A DNA stretch of 64,000 nucleotides from Lamellibrachia columna (GCA_963662155.1 OY759265.1:44620906-44684905), one strand, 5' to 3'; numbered from the stretch's first letter, positions 25,101-37,812 are shown. Notes: generated by a model from the sequence alone, not told the origin. Translations and numbers: made by a program.

Positions 25101-27402
25101 ACTATTCATGTCAATACGAATTGGAAAGTTTGTTGTTTGCAAAATGTAACAATCGCCTTATACTGCATGAATGTTATTTTTGATGTCAGGTGAGTTAGGT
25201 CTTCTGCTGTAGTCTTGTAGCAAGAAGTAAATATCATAAAAAGTGGACTTACCGTACGTACTTACTGTACGTTGTTTTTGATCTTGGTGTTTTAATTCAT
25301 ACACACGTGCACACGCATTTAGAGGTTCGTACCTGTGTTTGTTGCCTGTTTCTTTAAGTGGTACTTGATCTGTGGTGTTTGAATTAATACCCAACAGTAG
25401 GTTGTACACTTTCTCTGCCAGCTCAGAAATGTTGGGAGTATGTCTACAAACGACATCAAGCCAATGATTGAAACATCCAAGTACTATCATTCATTGAGTA
25501 TACTATTGGTAGTCCACCATACCCACCCTGTTGCAGTCATTAACATTTTTTATAAGTTTTTTGTCATGGAAAAGCATGCAAGTTAGTTGTTCTGGAATAC
25601 CACTGCATTGCTTCTGATGCCCTTGAAGTTGCATGAATACAAATACTTTTATTTCATGAAAAAACCCATATACATACAAATATGCAATGCAATTTTTTTA
25701 ATATATTATAAAGTAAAAAATAATAATGAATAATTAAATACATATAAATTGGATGTAAAATCACCATTTTACACAATAAAGTGCTTGCGCCTATCTAAAC
25801 CACATGGGTCCGTTAACAAAATAATTGGTCAGCATCATGGTTTATCATAATATAATTTAATGATATCACACCATCTCACCATATTAGACACTGCATTAAA
25901 GAACACAGTTTCTGCGTGTCTGGCTAGGGTATTAATAATTGAGATGTGACAGCTCATATAAATTTACAATTAGATTGCAAAGGTAAAAAAAATATTTCTC
26001 CAATATTTGTTATTTTGATTTTAAACCCACTTTGATGCAACAGCCTGCAGCTGATCTACCATGCCAATGAAGTTCTTCATATGACTCCTGTGTTCTGGCC
26101 ATTCTGCCAGTCTGAATAGTGTCTGAAACACCCCAACATGATATGACGAATAAAATAAATTCACACTCTTCACCTCAGAGAAGTTACCATCTAAGAGATT
26201 GAAATCACTATTCATTTTGTACACTCTACATTCTTTTAAGCAACATATTAAAATTAACAATTGCGACTGTTGTGTTAATGAGCCACATCATTTAAACTTG
26301 CGCCTTCTAATTAGTTAACTTGACAGGTTAAAACTGCTCAGTTTCATATATACCACAGTTGGGTTAATTCAATTGTAAAAACTGTAATTTGTACTGTTGC
26401 AGTGTAATTGTAATGTATTTTAAATACAATGTAGATCATGAAATTGTATTTTTGAATATCGTAATTAACGAATGCAATTGAATCTAACCCTGGCATGAAG
26501 AATGCATGAATTCATCTAAAACTTCTTTTTATAAAACAATGTATAGTTGCACTAACATGGGCTATTGTAACTGACCCTTTACAAAGCATTGTAATTGAAG
26601 CACTGTGATTGTAATTGATTTTTTTTTAAGCTAAGTAATTGTTATTGATTTTTAAGTGCTGCAATTGTAATTCAGCTTTTGTGATGCTGTGCACTTGTGA
26701 TAGAACCCATTCCTAATACACACTAAATCAAGTAAGTATACATTGCAACTGCTGTACCTCAAGTGCACTGGTGACAATACAAGTGTCACTGTTTGACAGC
26801 ACCATGACCAGGCCACCCAGGCACGTGTCGTCCTACAACAACACGACATGATGCAATGATGTGGTTAGACAAATTTTATCACACAGATATTCTATTGATC
26901 GTTTAGGTGCAATTGACAAAAAGCCTGCTGGTACAGTACGTACTGATGTAGCTGTTCTTTTTGTGCATCTGTGATTAAAATTAATTATCTTTCTGAACAC
27001 AAACAGTTCAAAGATTCAAGAACATGTCATATATAATGCACATGTGCTTTTAGAAACTCTAAACTTTGCAGAACAATTATTAGTTTTCTACCAAAGTTTT
27101 TAGAAACCCCTTCCAATTAATTTTCTCTTAGTACCTATAGATGAATTTGAACACAAATTCTTATCTTTGATGTATGAGCTTTGAAGCAAATCCCTGCCTC
27201 ATCAGTGGGCATTTTCTGAATAAATATTACACTTGGTTCAGTATAGTATTTTTTATTCTGAGCAAAATCCAATGGTTCCAAAAAGGATGTTTGCATTCAC
27301 CCCAACCTGAACAAGCGCCTTTGACTTTAGGGGATCTGATGCCATCAGCTTCATCACTTGAATTGCAGAGCCAGAAATGCTAGGATCAGTTGTCTCGGTC
27401 AT
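22198..27402 (-). CDS. ARMC1: Armadillo repeat-containing protein 1 (complete, eight exons)
   Basis: Minus-strand exons in transcript order: 27402-27307 (ATG), 26832-26758, 26122-26031, 25443-25333, 24707-24599, 23750-23634, 23142-23068 and 22392-22198 (TGA). All borders are GT-AG, phases agree, and the 870 nt encode 289 aa (human about 282). The N-terminus MTETTDPSISGSAIQVMKLM leads into armadillo-like helices (DDTCLGGLVMVLSN; FRLAEWPEHRSHMKNFIGMV). A basic linker KRRRNSFF follows, then a ferredoxin/HMA-like segment (MVTLQIRGLIDR...VKGVISITFDF) with no CxxC metal motif. The aromatic tail FLSNSFYW is diagnostic (human FLSRSFYW). ARMC1 is a cytosolic/mitochondrial protein reported with the MIB/MICOS bridging complex and with MTFR proteins (from memory). 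Head-to-head with the MTFR gene, tail-to-tail with ARFGAP1. Introns carry a pogo-like element and other repeats. Confidence 0.97.
23285..23560. repeat. Interspersed AT-rich repeat shared between ARMC1 and MTFR introns
   Basis: The block 'atatcaattccaattaca...aaaataccaaatccatatcgaaat' reappears in reverse complement at about 32010-32110. Family unknown. Confidence 0.45.
24027..24483. mobile_element. pogo/Tigger-like non-autonomous element in an ARMC1 intron
   Basis: Left end CAGTAGACTCAACTTAACAG and right end (reverse complement) CAGTGGACTCCACTTAACGG are flanked by TA on both sides, the Tc1/mariner-pogo target duplication. The interior holds palindromic repeats of TATAGAATATTCTATAGG near 24150-24380. 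No transposase frame. Confidence 0.75.
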
Positions 27403-28051
27403 CCTGCTGGTGAGTGATTGTGACTATAAATAACATTACAGTAAAAGTTACTAAAACACGTTAGAGAACAAACTGGGAACGATTTTGTTCAGTATTGTGT
27501 AGTGACATTTAAATCGATGAGAATTAGGCAACGTTTGTTCCACGGGCGCATCGATGATTTACATGCTACAAAAGCAGTACATCAATCTCAATAAACATCC
27601 ACGTATTAGGGATCATGACGGCAGCAGTGAAAGATTTAAACATAAACTAACTTCACGATGACAAAGTCATTTGTCAATGCTATTGGCAATGGCAATGCTA
27701 GCTACGCCTACGACAGTCTGACACCCACATCTACCAAGCCTCATAATTAAAGTTTGCAGCATAAAGCTTGCGTTTTGTTGAAATCGCATACTAATTCATA
27801 CATACATCTCTTCCTAGCAGCAACTGTCGAGCGTAGCAAAAAGAATATCACTTTAAACGTGTCACGTTTTTGTCAACAAATCATGAACGTTTTGAATCGG
27901 GCGCCGCTGAAGCGAGTGTATTGCATTTGTGATTTCATTGGTTGGCTTCTCGACACCGCCGTCGCTGATTGGTTGGTCCCAGCAGGAAAGGGTGGCGTAA
28001 TCAACTTGGAGGACAACACGTTTTAGTCGTCGTTGACAAACTGTATTTCTG
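27403..28051. promoter_or_regulatory. Bidirectional promoter between ARMC1 and MTFR
   Basis: Between the ARMC1 ATG (27402, minus) and a noncoding MTFR first exon ending at 28051 (CTG|gtgagt). It is CpG-richer than the introns and has two inverted CCAAT boxes (ATTGG at 27937-27941 and 27968-27972) spaced 31 bp apart, both about 80-110 bp before the exon 1 donor. No TATA box is evident. The layout fits an NF-Y-type divergent promoter; start sites are inferred. Confidence 0.6.
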
Positions 28052-28334
28052 GTGAGTATTCAAACGTCACTTTCGATGAGTTGTGGTGTGGTTTGAGCGT
28101 ATGTCAAAGGAACGAACATATGTGAGGCTAAGGGCGTAGTAAGTATATTGTTAGGATTCGTAAAATGTGTGATATATTTAAGCCAACGCATTGAGGGCAC
28201 GTAACCTTATTTTACCAAATCGTCTGTATCTCATCTCAACAATGTCAATGCACTAGTTCTGCTGGTTTCTACTAACACAGTCACCGTAAGAGTTCCTTAG
28301 GCTTAGTCTAGTCCTATGTACTTGTGTAACGCCT

Positions 28335-28560
28335 GCAGAGATGGGGCGATTACACCACATATGTAATCGATTACGATTACTGTTTAATTTCTGAGTACGA
28401 TTAAAAAAGTATGATTAGGCCCTACTTAGAAAATGAGAGTAACAGTTATGTTTATGATTACTTTTTGATATAATTATTACATTCTAGAATATAACTGACA
28501 TGATGAAATAAATAAAGCCTTTCATCCATGTTATTATTGTCACCAATGTTATATGATTTA
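28335..28560. repeat. Interspersed repeat rich in TAATCGATTA, copy 2
   Basis: Homologous to 19340-19862 in opposite orientation, in the first MTFR intron. Confidence 0.5.
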
Positions 28561-28626
28561 GCTAATACGTTGTAATAGGTAGTTGATGAACAAGAAATAT
28601 ATTGGCATGAACTCGTTTTTTTTCAG

Positions 28627-31600
28627 ACACTGAGAAGTTATGACTAACACCAGATATTAGTGTGTTCCACAACATGTGACCTGCAATAATTGAAATTGTC
28701 TGCTGCCACTAAGAAAAACATGGGAGATTTACCTGTGTCTGGGTTGCTAATGCAGATAGTCACTCTTGACCTCTGGCAAAGAGTAAGTTCCCACTTTCCG
28801 TACAAATTTGAATGCTACATTGTTACTCTTAGATGTAGGTGAATCCTTTCATCAAAGAAGCCCATACCATAGCGGCTGACACATACAGTCAGTAATTTAT
28901 TTTACCTCCAGTGTCTGATGGTTTTGTTTGTACATTACAAAGGTGGTTTTCTTGTTCTGCCAAACACTGGGTTAGTGACAGACTATCCAAAAGGTGGCAG
29001 AACCAGTTTAGGTTTGTTGAAATTTACCACTAGATGCCACCACTGTACACCAAACCTTGCCATTATGCAAGAATACATTTAACTGAAACTATGATATTAA
29101 ATTGGCTGTGCTTGCATTGTTAATAAGATATATGCTTCAATTACTTATTAACTTAATTAAACATTTATCTGTTTATTTTCTATACATGTAGTAAGTTATT
29201 TATATACATGTGGAAATGTCATTTTTATCATCATTATAAATTGTACGTAAATTTTTTGCAGCCACATGTTGTGTGTGACGCTGTAGCAAGACACGCCTCC
29301 AAACCACGACAGAGTCACTATCGCAACCTCATCAGGCTGATTGCCAGCAAGTTACCTCTGAGGCCTGCACACAGGATTTATTTCCAGGTTTGGAATGCAT
29401 GAATTTTTTTAATATATTTTGTTCTCAACTAAATTACATGGCCTACGACTTCGTGTATGATTTACATTGCACTGTGACCTTGGCTAATGCTGTTCATGGG
29501 TACCGTATGTCTGCCTTGTAGAAAGACCTCATTGGAAATGTCACAGAAATTACAGAGAAGGAAGAGAGCAGTAGTTTGTCAGACTGTGGTGCCCTTTGGC
29601 ATGCTCCAACGCCTGTCACACTGGCAGACGTTGTGTGGCTTGTCTACGATGAAGGAGAGGCAGGCATACTGCTCAGGTAGGTATGGATGTACCATCGAAG
29701 GTGATTGGCTGAAAGCTGAAGTATAAATTGTTGAAATGCAGGTTTGGTAATCCAGCTGCAGTTATGCGGAATCATGTATTTGGAAGAAGTATAAAAGTAC
29801 CTTACCATAGGATGTTAAAGCGAAACAAAAGTCATGTTATGGTTTTTGGCCTATGCACGTATAAGAGTTACTAAAACATAACCTTGTTGAACACACATCT
29901 TAATTTCATGGGCCGCGCCATACTGTTAGATAACACAGTTACACTACGTCACAAGTGCAGCATTTTGGCAATATTCGCTTGCCAAATGAAAATACATTTA
30001 TATACACCTATTCCTATTCTTGTCAATAGAATATGGCCTTGCTATTTGCATCCAGCCTCAAGTTAACTTACGTAACATCTTGGCTTTTGTTTACTAAACT
30101 AGTCTTCTTTCTGCCAAAAGAACATGTTTGTTTGAGAATGCATTGGTTCTGTGTATGCTAGCCTCCCTTAACTTAACTGTCACTTTAGTCTACATTACCC
30201 CAATTTCATAGAACTGCGCATGCACTTATCGGTCATGCTGGTTATCATGTCAGCTCTTGCTCGGTCATTTGGAGAAAAATTCAGAGTAAAAAAACTGGCG
30301 TGGCAATTTTCTTTGTAGTTGGAAATTGTTAGTTTTAATTAACTCTTAGGTGCCTAGTCCCCGGAACATACATTTTGTTTCTCTTTAAACTTTGTTCACA
30401 AAAACAATTCCCACACTTCAGATGAAAGGAAAATCAACATTTATTTTTACCAAAACAATCCCGTAATTCATGAAAAAAATTACAGATCACCTTGCCTTTT
30501 AGTAACACAACATATTACATAGCTTGTCTCGTGCTGTGTTACGTAACGCATCAGTTAAATGCTGTATGGAATGACTTTTCAAGTCAATGTATATTTCCGT
30601 CCAAATGTTTTATACCTGATTACGTTTGATGCTTAGGAAAGTCGATAAAATACAATGCTATTTTGAGGTTCCGGTATTCACCTTATTATTACATATGCAT
30701 GTTTCAGGGCCCAGGCAGCACCCAGCCGGGGCATGACAAGGTCGGCTTCTATCCTAGCTGTCACACGGTCAGCGGCCCGAGCCAAGCGACAGATGGTAGC
30801 ATCGTCCTTCTCCTCCTTGTCGTCCACCTCTGTCTCGTTCGGCCAGTCTGCGTGTGTGAACACGTCTGTTCCCGATGCCCCGCTGTCTATTGCGATGCCG
30901 GACAACTGCAGTCAGACACCAGATGTCGCTGCCATGCGCAAGATCAGTGCCCTCGAGGACGAGCTGAGTAAACTACGTGAACAGATCGCTATGATAGTGA
31001 TCAACCAGGAGCATGCAGGTAAGGAATACTATTCTACTTGGAATTACATTAAAACGCACCTGGGTAGTCATGATGCTAGAGTGGATAAATTGTATAGTAT
31101 GTAACATGATTTTACAATGATAGTGATCAGATTTTGTATTTTTTTAATGGATCATCGGTTTTAGAAATGAGACATGATGATTGGCTGTTGAGATGATCAT
31201 TGCAAAAATAAAATTTAACTGTTTGCAAGAATCTAGGAAACTGACATATTTGTATATGATTGTTTGAAAACAAAAATACCAGCCTTGGTGTGCTATTTTT
31301 ATAGCTATATTTTATGATACATGTTTTCAAGTATATAATAGAAATGGTGATTAAAAAAGTTTGTATTTTCAGCTTTAATTTAAAAAAAATTCTTTGCTTC
31401 TAAATATTCAACCACACTTCCCTTATGTGTTTATTTCTTACACAAAACATTGCACAGTAAAACTACATTTCAGTGACAATTGCTGCTCTATACTTGATTT
31501 CTTTGTTGCAGGAATTTCTCTGAGACCAAATGGTAGCAGTACTCCATTGACTACATCACTGTCTGTGGAGACACCAGCCAGCAACCCCCCACCCCCTCCA

Positions 31601-34600
31601 CCGTGTGGCCTGCCACCCCCGCCCCCACCACCTCCCCCACCTATGCCGTCACTCCTCTCCACCCCCCGGATACCCCTGCGTGATATCATAAGAAAGGTAA
31701 CGGTTACTTGTCTGGCAGTATTGCACACTCATAGGCTGACAAAGTAAAATTGTAGAGCAAAATATTATTCATTTATTTTTTTCTTTAATGCACAGAAGTG
31801 AAATTTCTTTTAGTATTTTCAATTATTTTTTCAATTACATCATGCAACTTTTTAACTTAAATTATTCAGTAAAAATAATCAATAAAATATATGTATATAT
31901 CATAATTGTTTTCCATTGGGTACCATAATATGCAGAAATTAAATAAAGCTTCTCTAAAATAAATGTTATTTTTTGGCATCAGGTATGTCTATGGTTGCTC
32001 TATTCACTCCATTTCAATATGGAATTGATAGTTGGATATGGTATTTTTGACATTGAATTGGTATTTGATATGTAATTGGAATTGATATAATGTAATTGAC
32101 TCCAAATTTTTGTGATGACGTGAAATGGCGTACATCTTGTTTCAGAATAAAGACAAGGTGGCTGCTCAGAATACCACTAAGGCCGACAACCGACCAGATA
32201 TGGCGCAAGTGCTCAAGGGTCTAACGTCTGTTAAACTCCGATCCATTGCCAGGTGAAACATTTAAATGTCTTTTGCTCGGCTTTATTTGATAAAACATGT
32301 TAACTGGCACTGTTAGCATACAGTTGATTGATTCTCTTTATGCTCTCTCCAATTACTATGATATGTATTGTTGCATAACAATTGAAATTACTCCTCAGAA
32401 ACATTTGTAATGTTAATCAACATTTCGGACAACTCATACTTTTTATCTCTAACAGTCCACAAAAGTACGCTATGTATACAACATGTTAGAGTGCAATATA
32501 TTATATGGCTTCAGTTAAATGTACAAAGTCTAATCATTTTATTGTAAAATCATGTTATATAGTATAATGTATAATATATATATATATATACAGTAAAACC
32601 TGCCTTAGCGGACACCTGTCTATAACCGACACTTTTGAAAGTCCCTAATTACTTGCTAGTTAAAGTTAGTTTGCACTGTCCACTAACTGCCCATGACGGC
32701 CACCTGGCCAATGTGGACAATGAAAAGGGAATTTGGACCCAACCATTCATAGTCACCCAGCCGCTTGCGGACAGGTCAAAGTGCATTGACAATCCTGTGA
32801 ATCAATCTAGCTGAGCCACCGCTGATACCTACTAACTTCGCTAAGTATGTATTCTGTGTCATACCATCTGCATAATGTCGTCAAGAAGTATAAGAAATGT
32901 GCTCCAAATAAGGCGAGCCTCTTGTCTAGCCCTAGCCTAGGCCAGCGCCAGCTGTGTAAACTTTCACCCCTTGACTTCTCTTGGACATCAAAACCGTTGG
33001 CTTGTTTCAGTTTGCCTTTTCGTAACCCTAGCCCTGCTTTATTGACAAAGACTTAGTGTAACTCTCAGAAGCCAAGCTCCAAACAAAGTAAATGAACAAG
33101 GAAAAATTTGTCAATGTTACTATCCGCCCGACAGCAGTGGACTGTGTACAATTTGTTTCAATTACGTCACTCCGCGGATCAATCATTTGTCAAAGAAATG
33201 GTGATTACATGGGACTGATCACGGGCCCCAAACACCACCTGGTTTCCATGCAGTGGAATGCAGTAACGCTGTGTGATTGATGACATTTTCACCAACTACG
33301 TTTATGGCCCACATATATTGTACATATATGTATTGTTTTATTAACCATAACTTTGTACCGTACCAAACTACCAACTAACTGTCCATAACGGACATAATGC
33401 GTAGTCCCGGCAGTGTCTGCTATGGACAGGTTTCACTATATATATTCAAAAACATTGACCACATAAATGTGTTTTAATAATAATAAATACATTTTATAAT
33501 CTAGTTTAACCAGTACATGTTTTATTTTAATGTTTCACCCCAAATTTCATGTACATATTGCATGCTGAAGGGCAATATTGATAAACAAATAACCGTCAAA
33601 TTATATTGCAAAAATTGTGATTCATTAAAACACATTTTGCAGGTCAACTTCTTTGGAATAGACTTAGTTTATGCTATATAACACGATTTTACACAATGAC
33701 AACAATTAGGCTTGTACCTTTTTAGTAGCACATGAATATACTAAGTAACTAATATGTTACATGATATATATACTGCACTTCAGGTCACCAGGTGGCACTC
33801 CAATTCGTGAGAAGCCAAGATCAGACGACCCTGCGTCACTGATTGCTCAGGCACTCAAGAAGAAATTCGCTCTAAGTCGGATGGACTGCAGTCCTGACCA
33901 CGGCAAAGAGAATGCAGGAAGTGGCTTCTCTCCATCGCCAAGGCAAAATAAGTTCTCGCCTAGATGTACACCGGTGCGTATGCTTTTTCACATGTAACTT
34001 TGTCTTAATTTTCTTCCTGTTTCTTTATTTAAATTCACCACAAATCGTGTACCACTTGAGGCAATACTCTTAGTGTATCAGACAAAGTTCTACCCTTTAA
34101 TATTAATATATCTTGTATGTGCAGCCAAGTTTGGTAAGTGAATTCTTTAGAATATCCTCAGCTTGGAAATTAGTTTTAAACATATTTTCTTTTATATGAA
34201 GGGTGAACATTTGGTCAAATAAATAGTTTTGTTCTTATTTACCTTTTTAACTAACAAACCAGTTTGATATGAATATTTTTCTCATCTGTGTGAAAAGTGA
34301 TGGCCATCGATGTGATATCATTGTCATTCTGCATTAAAATAATTCATTTAAATACTTGATCTTTGTTGCATAATTTGTGGTTGTAAATTTGACATGCCGC
34401 AGAGTTGCCAAACTTTGGGAAGGAGTTCGTCTCTGTTGCCAATTTTGTACCATCTCCTGTCTCTCCTTCTTTTTTCAAATAATCTCCTTTTTGAAACAAT
34501 TCCACATTTTCTAAAAAACAATTCTACATAATGCATGAAACAACACACACGAAACATTAATGTTTAAAATACGTCCATATTGTGGGAGGGATCCCCCTTC

Positions 34601-34808
34601 CATAATACCCACCTTCCTTAATTTTATCACCTGCAGGAGAATCTACTTCCTCCTAATTCTTTAACTTCACCCCTCTGATAGCAGAATAACCAAATTTCGC
34701 AGTGAAGTGAGACTGGTTTCATTGCAGCCAGGACCACATCTGCTCAAGTCGAGTCGAGCCAAGTTGAAGCGATACAAGAAGAGTCCCTTCACTGTCGTCA
34801 ATGTGTAG
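28627..34808 (+). CDS. MTFR: Mitochondrial fission regulator, MTFR1/MTFR2 family (complete)
   Basis: Start ATG 28720 in exon 28627-28782; further exons 29262-29387, 29522-29676, 30708-31018, 31512-31696, 32146-32252, 33784-33973 and 34728-34808 (TAG). GT-AG borders and phases agree; 1,218 nt encode 405 aa (human MTFR1 about 333). Family hallmarks in order: basic N-terminal stretch (SHYRNLIRLIASKLPLRP), ADVVWLVYDEGEAG, a coiled coil KISALEDELSKLREQI (about residues 193-217), a polyproline tract (about 243-263), DMAQVLKGLTSVKLRSIAR, and SLIAQALKKKFALSR before a basic tail. MTFR proteins act at the mitochondrial outer membrane to promote fission or control distribution. One invertebrate gene probably stands for the vertebrate MTFR1/MTFR2/MTFR1L set, so I give no numeral. 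The leader has two upstream ORFs. Confidence 0.96.
28640..28679 (+). promoter_or_regulatory. Two short upstream ORFs in the MTFR leader
   Basis: In the 5' part of MTFR coding exon 1, ATG 28640 opens a six-codon ORF ending at TAG 28660. ATG-TGA at 28674-28679 is a minimal start-stop element. Both precede the main ATG at 28720. Such elements can reduce or gate translation of the main frame; the effect here is inferred. Confidence 0.55.
32591..33438. mobile_element. pogo/Tigger-like element in an MTFR intron
   Basis: Ends CAGTAAAACCTGCCTTAGCG and, in reverse complement, TAGTGAAACCTGTCCATAGC, flanked by TA, enclose 848 bp. The inner bases hold TGTCCATAACGGACA-type sub-repeats. No intact transposase; at most decayed coding remnants. 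Confidence 0.7.
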
Positions 34809-35347
34809 ACGGCACAACCCATGGCTGTTTAATAATAGCCAAGACATTCTCTGTGATACCTGTGCCAACATATTAGAAACAGACAAACATGCATGCATCA
34901 CATGTGGACGTACTGAACTGATATTACAAGCACTGACTGCTACTGGTGTCCAAACCTAGCACTGGCATGACTTGATTATTGCTAATCATTGCAAGTTTTC
35001 TTATAAGCAGGTTTTGCTAGAAGAAAACTATTTCAAAATATTGTATAAAGATTCTCTTCATGGAATATGGATAGGGAATTGGAAGAAGAAAAACATTTGC
35101 TTTTCTAATGGCTGTGACCAGCACAAAATGTGAATTGAAATATGTTATTTTATGCTGCTTTGACTGTCTTTGTAATGTGCCATGTGACAGTAAGTAATAA
35201 GATGCTGAAATACTAACATTTGTACCTCAATGTTTGGTCAAGCTGTGAACTAACTGTACCACTTCACGCTTTATTGCCTGTCCTCAGTCAATCTGTTATA
35301 TTGTATGCTGTAAAGATACTTAAAAAATTGCATTTTAGTAGGACACC

Positions 35348-35353
35348 AATAAA
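35348..35353 (+). terminator. Probable MTFR polyadenylation signal
   Basis: AATAAA about 540 nt after the MTFR stop, in an AT-rich 3' UTR, followed by a T-rich stretch. Confidence 0.5.
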
Positions 35354-35399
35354 TATATTGTAATTAAGATACAAAGTTTGTTCTCATTTTTATTGTGGA

Positions 35400-36540
35400 T
35401 ATATATGTATGTCTCATTTCTTTTATTATAGACTTACATGTGTACATTCAAATACACCAACATTTTGTTTTTGTTACATTTGTAAATACAAACATATTTT
35501 ATTTTTGTCAGTAAATACCACCCCCCTCTCCATACAGTAAAAAGACCAGGGTGTATGGGAGCTGCTTGCATATGAAGTTGGAAACAGTTACATTTGCTAA
35601 AATTGTTTAGGTCATTGGAAAGTTTTAGATTGTTGCTAGAATATTTTGTGTCTCCCGTTACTGTAATTGTGTGTACAATAATACATTCACAAGTTTTATT
35701 GTATTCGCCCATGACAACCATTGAGGGAATCTACTATATTAATGTAATCAAACATTTGTAATTGCTATAGTCAGATGATGATTGTGGCTGGCATAAGTCT
35801 TTAGCGTTATCACATATTGTCGTTTTCATGGTAGGGATGTCAATGAAGATTTTATTTTATTTATTTATGATATGGCTGCATCCATGTAAAACTTAAACGT
35901 GAAAGTTTCAAAATCGGTGAAATGCTATATTATAGTAGACTCTATTTCCGTATTCATATTTCAGCTCACGCCTTGCTGCTTCGTGTGTGTAATACACTTG
36001 ATATGAATACTATTAAACTAAAAAAACATACAAATTAAACATTTACCTTGAATGTTATTCTTTATCGTAAGTTAGAACTTTTCGTGAGAATGGCCCACTG
36101 TACAGTGGTAAATTTAACTGAATGTTGACCAAATGTGATTGTACGGTTTATTTGTGTAATTAAGCTCTTCATATGTTACGTTAATGCATTGTTTGCCAGC
36201 ATCAGCAAACTGCTTCTTGGATGTCGCTGCAAAAAGAACTACTAAACGCCCTCGTTAAAAGCGAGTAATTTCGCGGCAGACATTTAACTTCACGTTTCAC
36301 AACCATATTTTATCTTTCACAAAGACATCCAAGTACCTCCGGCTTGACCTCACCTTGTCATCTCACCTTGAACCAACACGTCAACCAAACCACACCAAAT
36401 CTAACTTTATGCCAAACATTCCACGGTGTAATCTCCGAATCAAGAAGTAGCTTGTGAAGCCCAACTGGGAAATGCCAGGACGATGTGGGGAACCTATACA
36501 AGAGTTCATTTTAAAGACAGAGATTGTACACAAAAGATCC
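35400..36540. other. Intergenic, no gene seen
   Basis: AT-rich sequence after the MTFR polyadenylation signal; no coding or repeat signature recognised. Confidence 0.5.
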
Positions 36541-36546
36541 GTTATG

Positions 36547-37101
36547 TATGTCGCAGATAGACCAGATCAATGGTGTCAATGAATGAAGAGCTCAACAGAT
36601 AGACCAGATCAATGGTGTCAATGAATGAAGAGCTCAACAGATAGACCAGATCAATGGTGTCAATGAATGAAGAGCTCAACAGATAGACCAGATCAATGGT
36701 GTCAATGAATGAAGAGCTCAACAGATAGACCAGATCAATGGTGTCAATGAATGAAGAGCTCAACAGATAGACCAGATCAATGGTGTCAATGAATGAAGAG
36801 CTCAACAGATAGACCAGATCAATGGTGTCAATGAATGAAGAGCTCAACAGATAGACCAGATCAATTGTATCAATGAATGAAGAGCTCAACAGATAGACCA
36901 GATCAATGGTGTCAATGAATGAAGAGCTCAACAGATAGACCAGATCAATGGTGTCAATGAATGAAGAGCTCAACAGATACACCAGATCAATGGTGTCAAT
37001 GAATGAAGAGCTCAACAGATAGACCAGATCAATGGTGTTAATTAATGAAGAGCTCAACAGATAGACCAGATCAATGGTGGCAATGAATGAAGAGCTCAAC
37101 A
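36547..37101 (-). repeat. 42-bp minisatellite with open 14-residue frame
   Basis: Thirteen copies of a 42-bp unit starting 'agaccagatcaatggtgtca'. Because 42 is divisible by 3, the minus strand reads LLSSSFIDTIDLVY over and over in a 215-codon frame with few substitutions. No splice or family evidence for a gene; the frame is probably a by-product. Confidence 0.95.
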
Positions 37102-37329
37102 GGCCGTCATTACAAAAGACGTCGCTGTCACGCCAGACTAATACTGTTTTATAGGGTAGCAAACAAACTATAGTATCATGACCAACCAAGATGCCTCACT
37201 CCTACTACACGATGCACTCGACACAACATATTTCCTCCATGTCCAAGCCAAGGGAAATTGTAAAGACTGAACTAACCAGAACTCTCAATGTATAGAATAA
37301 AATTAAATATCACTTAAATATAATAATTA

Positions 37330-37812
37330 CAGTCGTGAAGCCAGTGTCACCAGCATGTTCAACCTCATAAACTGGCGCAGTCTCCAACAAAGGAAAGCTG
37401 ACATCCGACTTGTCATGCTTTATAAGACCATAAATGACATAGTCGCCTTTCGTCTCAGCCCCCAACTCATATTCCTTGCGAGACCCTCTCGACACACGCA
37501 TTTCGTAGCTTTTCAACTCTCCTAGTCACTATGCAATTCACCCGTTTCAGCTTCCTACCCCGTACAACAACCAACTGAAACAACCTGCCAGCCGACGCAG
37601 CTACAGTGCACAGTTTGGAGTTCTTCAGACAGGATCTCCAGCTTGCAACATTAATTCCTATTGCATCTTTCGCGCTATCAACGTTTCCTTTCAACCTGTC
37701 TCTTGCAATACTTTGGCACCTGTGCACACACACCGCGTCTGCAAGCCATGGAGAAAGGTTTGACTCGTATCCAGTAGAAGAAGAAGAAGAAGAAGAAGAC
37801 GAAGAATAGTTT
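37330..37812 (+). mobile_element. CR1/L2-like LINE 3' relict with GAA microsatellite tail
   Basis: The plus frame reads SREASVTSMFNLINWRSLQQ, RKADIRLVMLYKTINDIVAF and RPSRHTHFVAFQL, a common end of CR1/L2 polymerases. Stops and shifts follow, then a (GAA)n tail at 37778-37806. Only the extreme C-terminus remains. Confidence 0.65.

Noticed and set aside
36542..37189. 215-aa repeat protein as a real gene
   Set aside because: A direct consequence of a 42-bp unit divisible by three; no start context, splice site or homologue seen.
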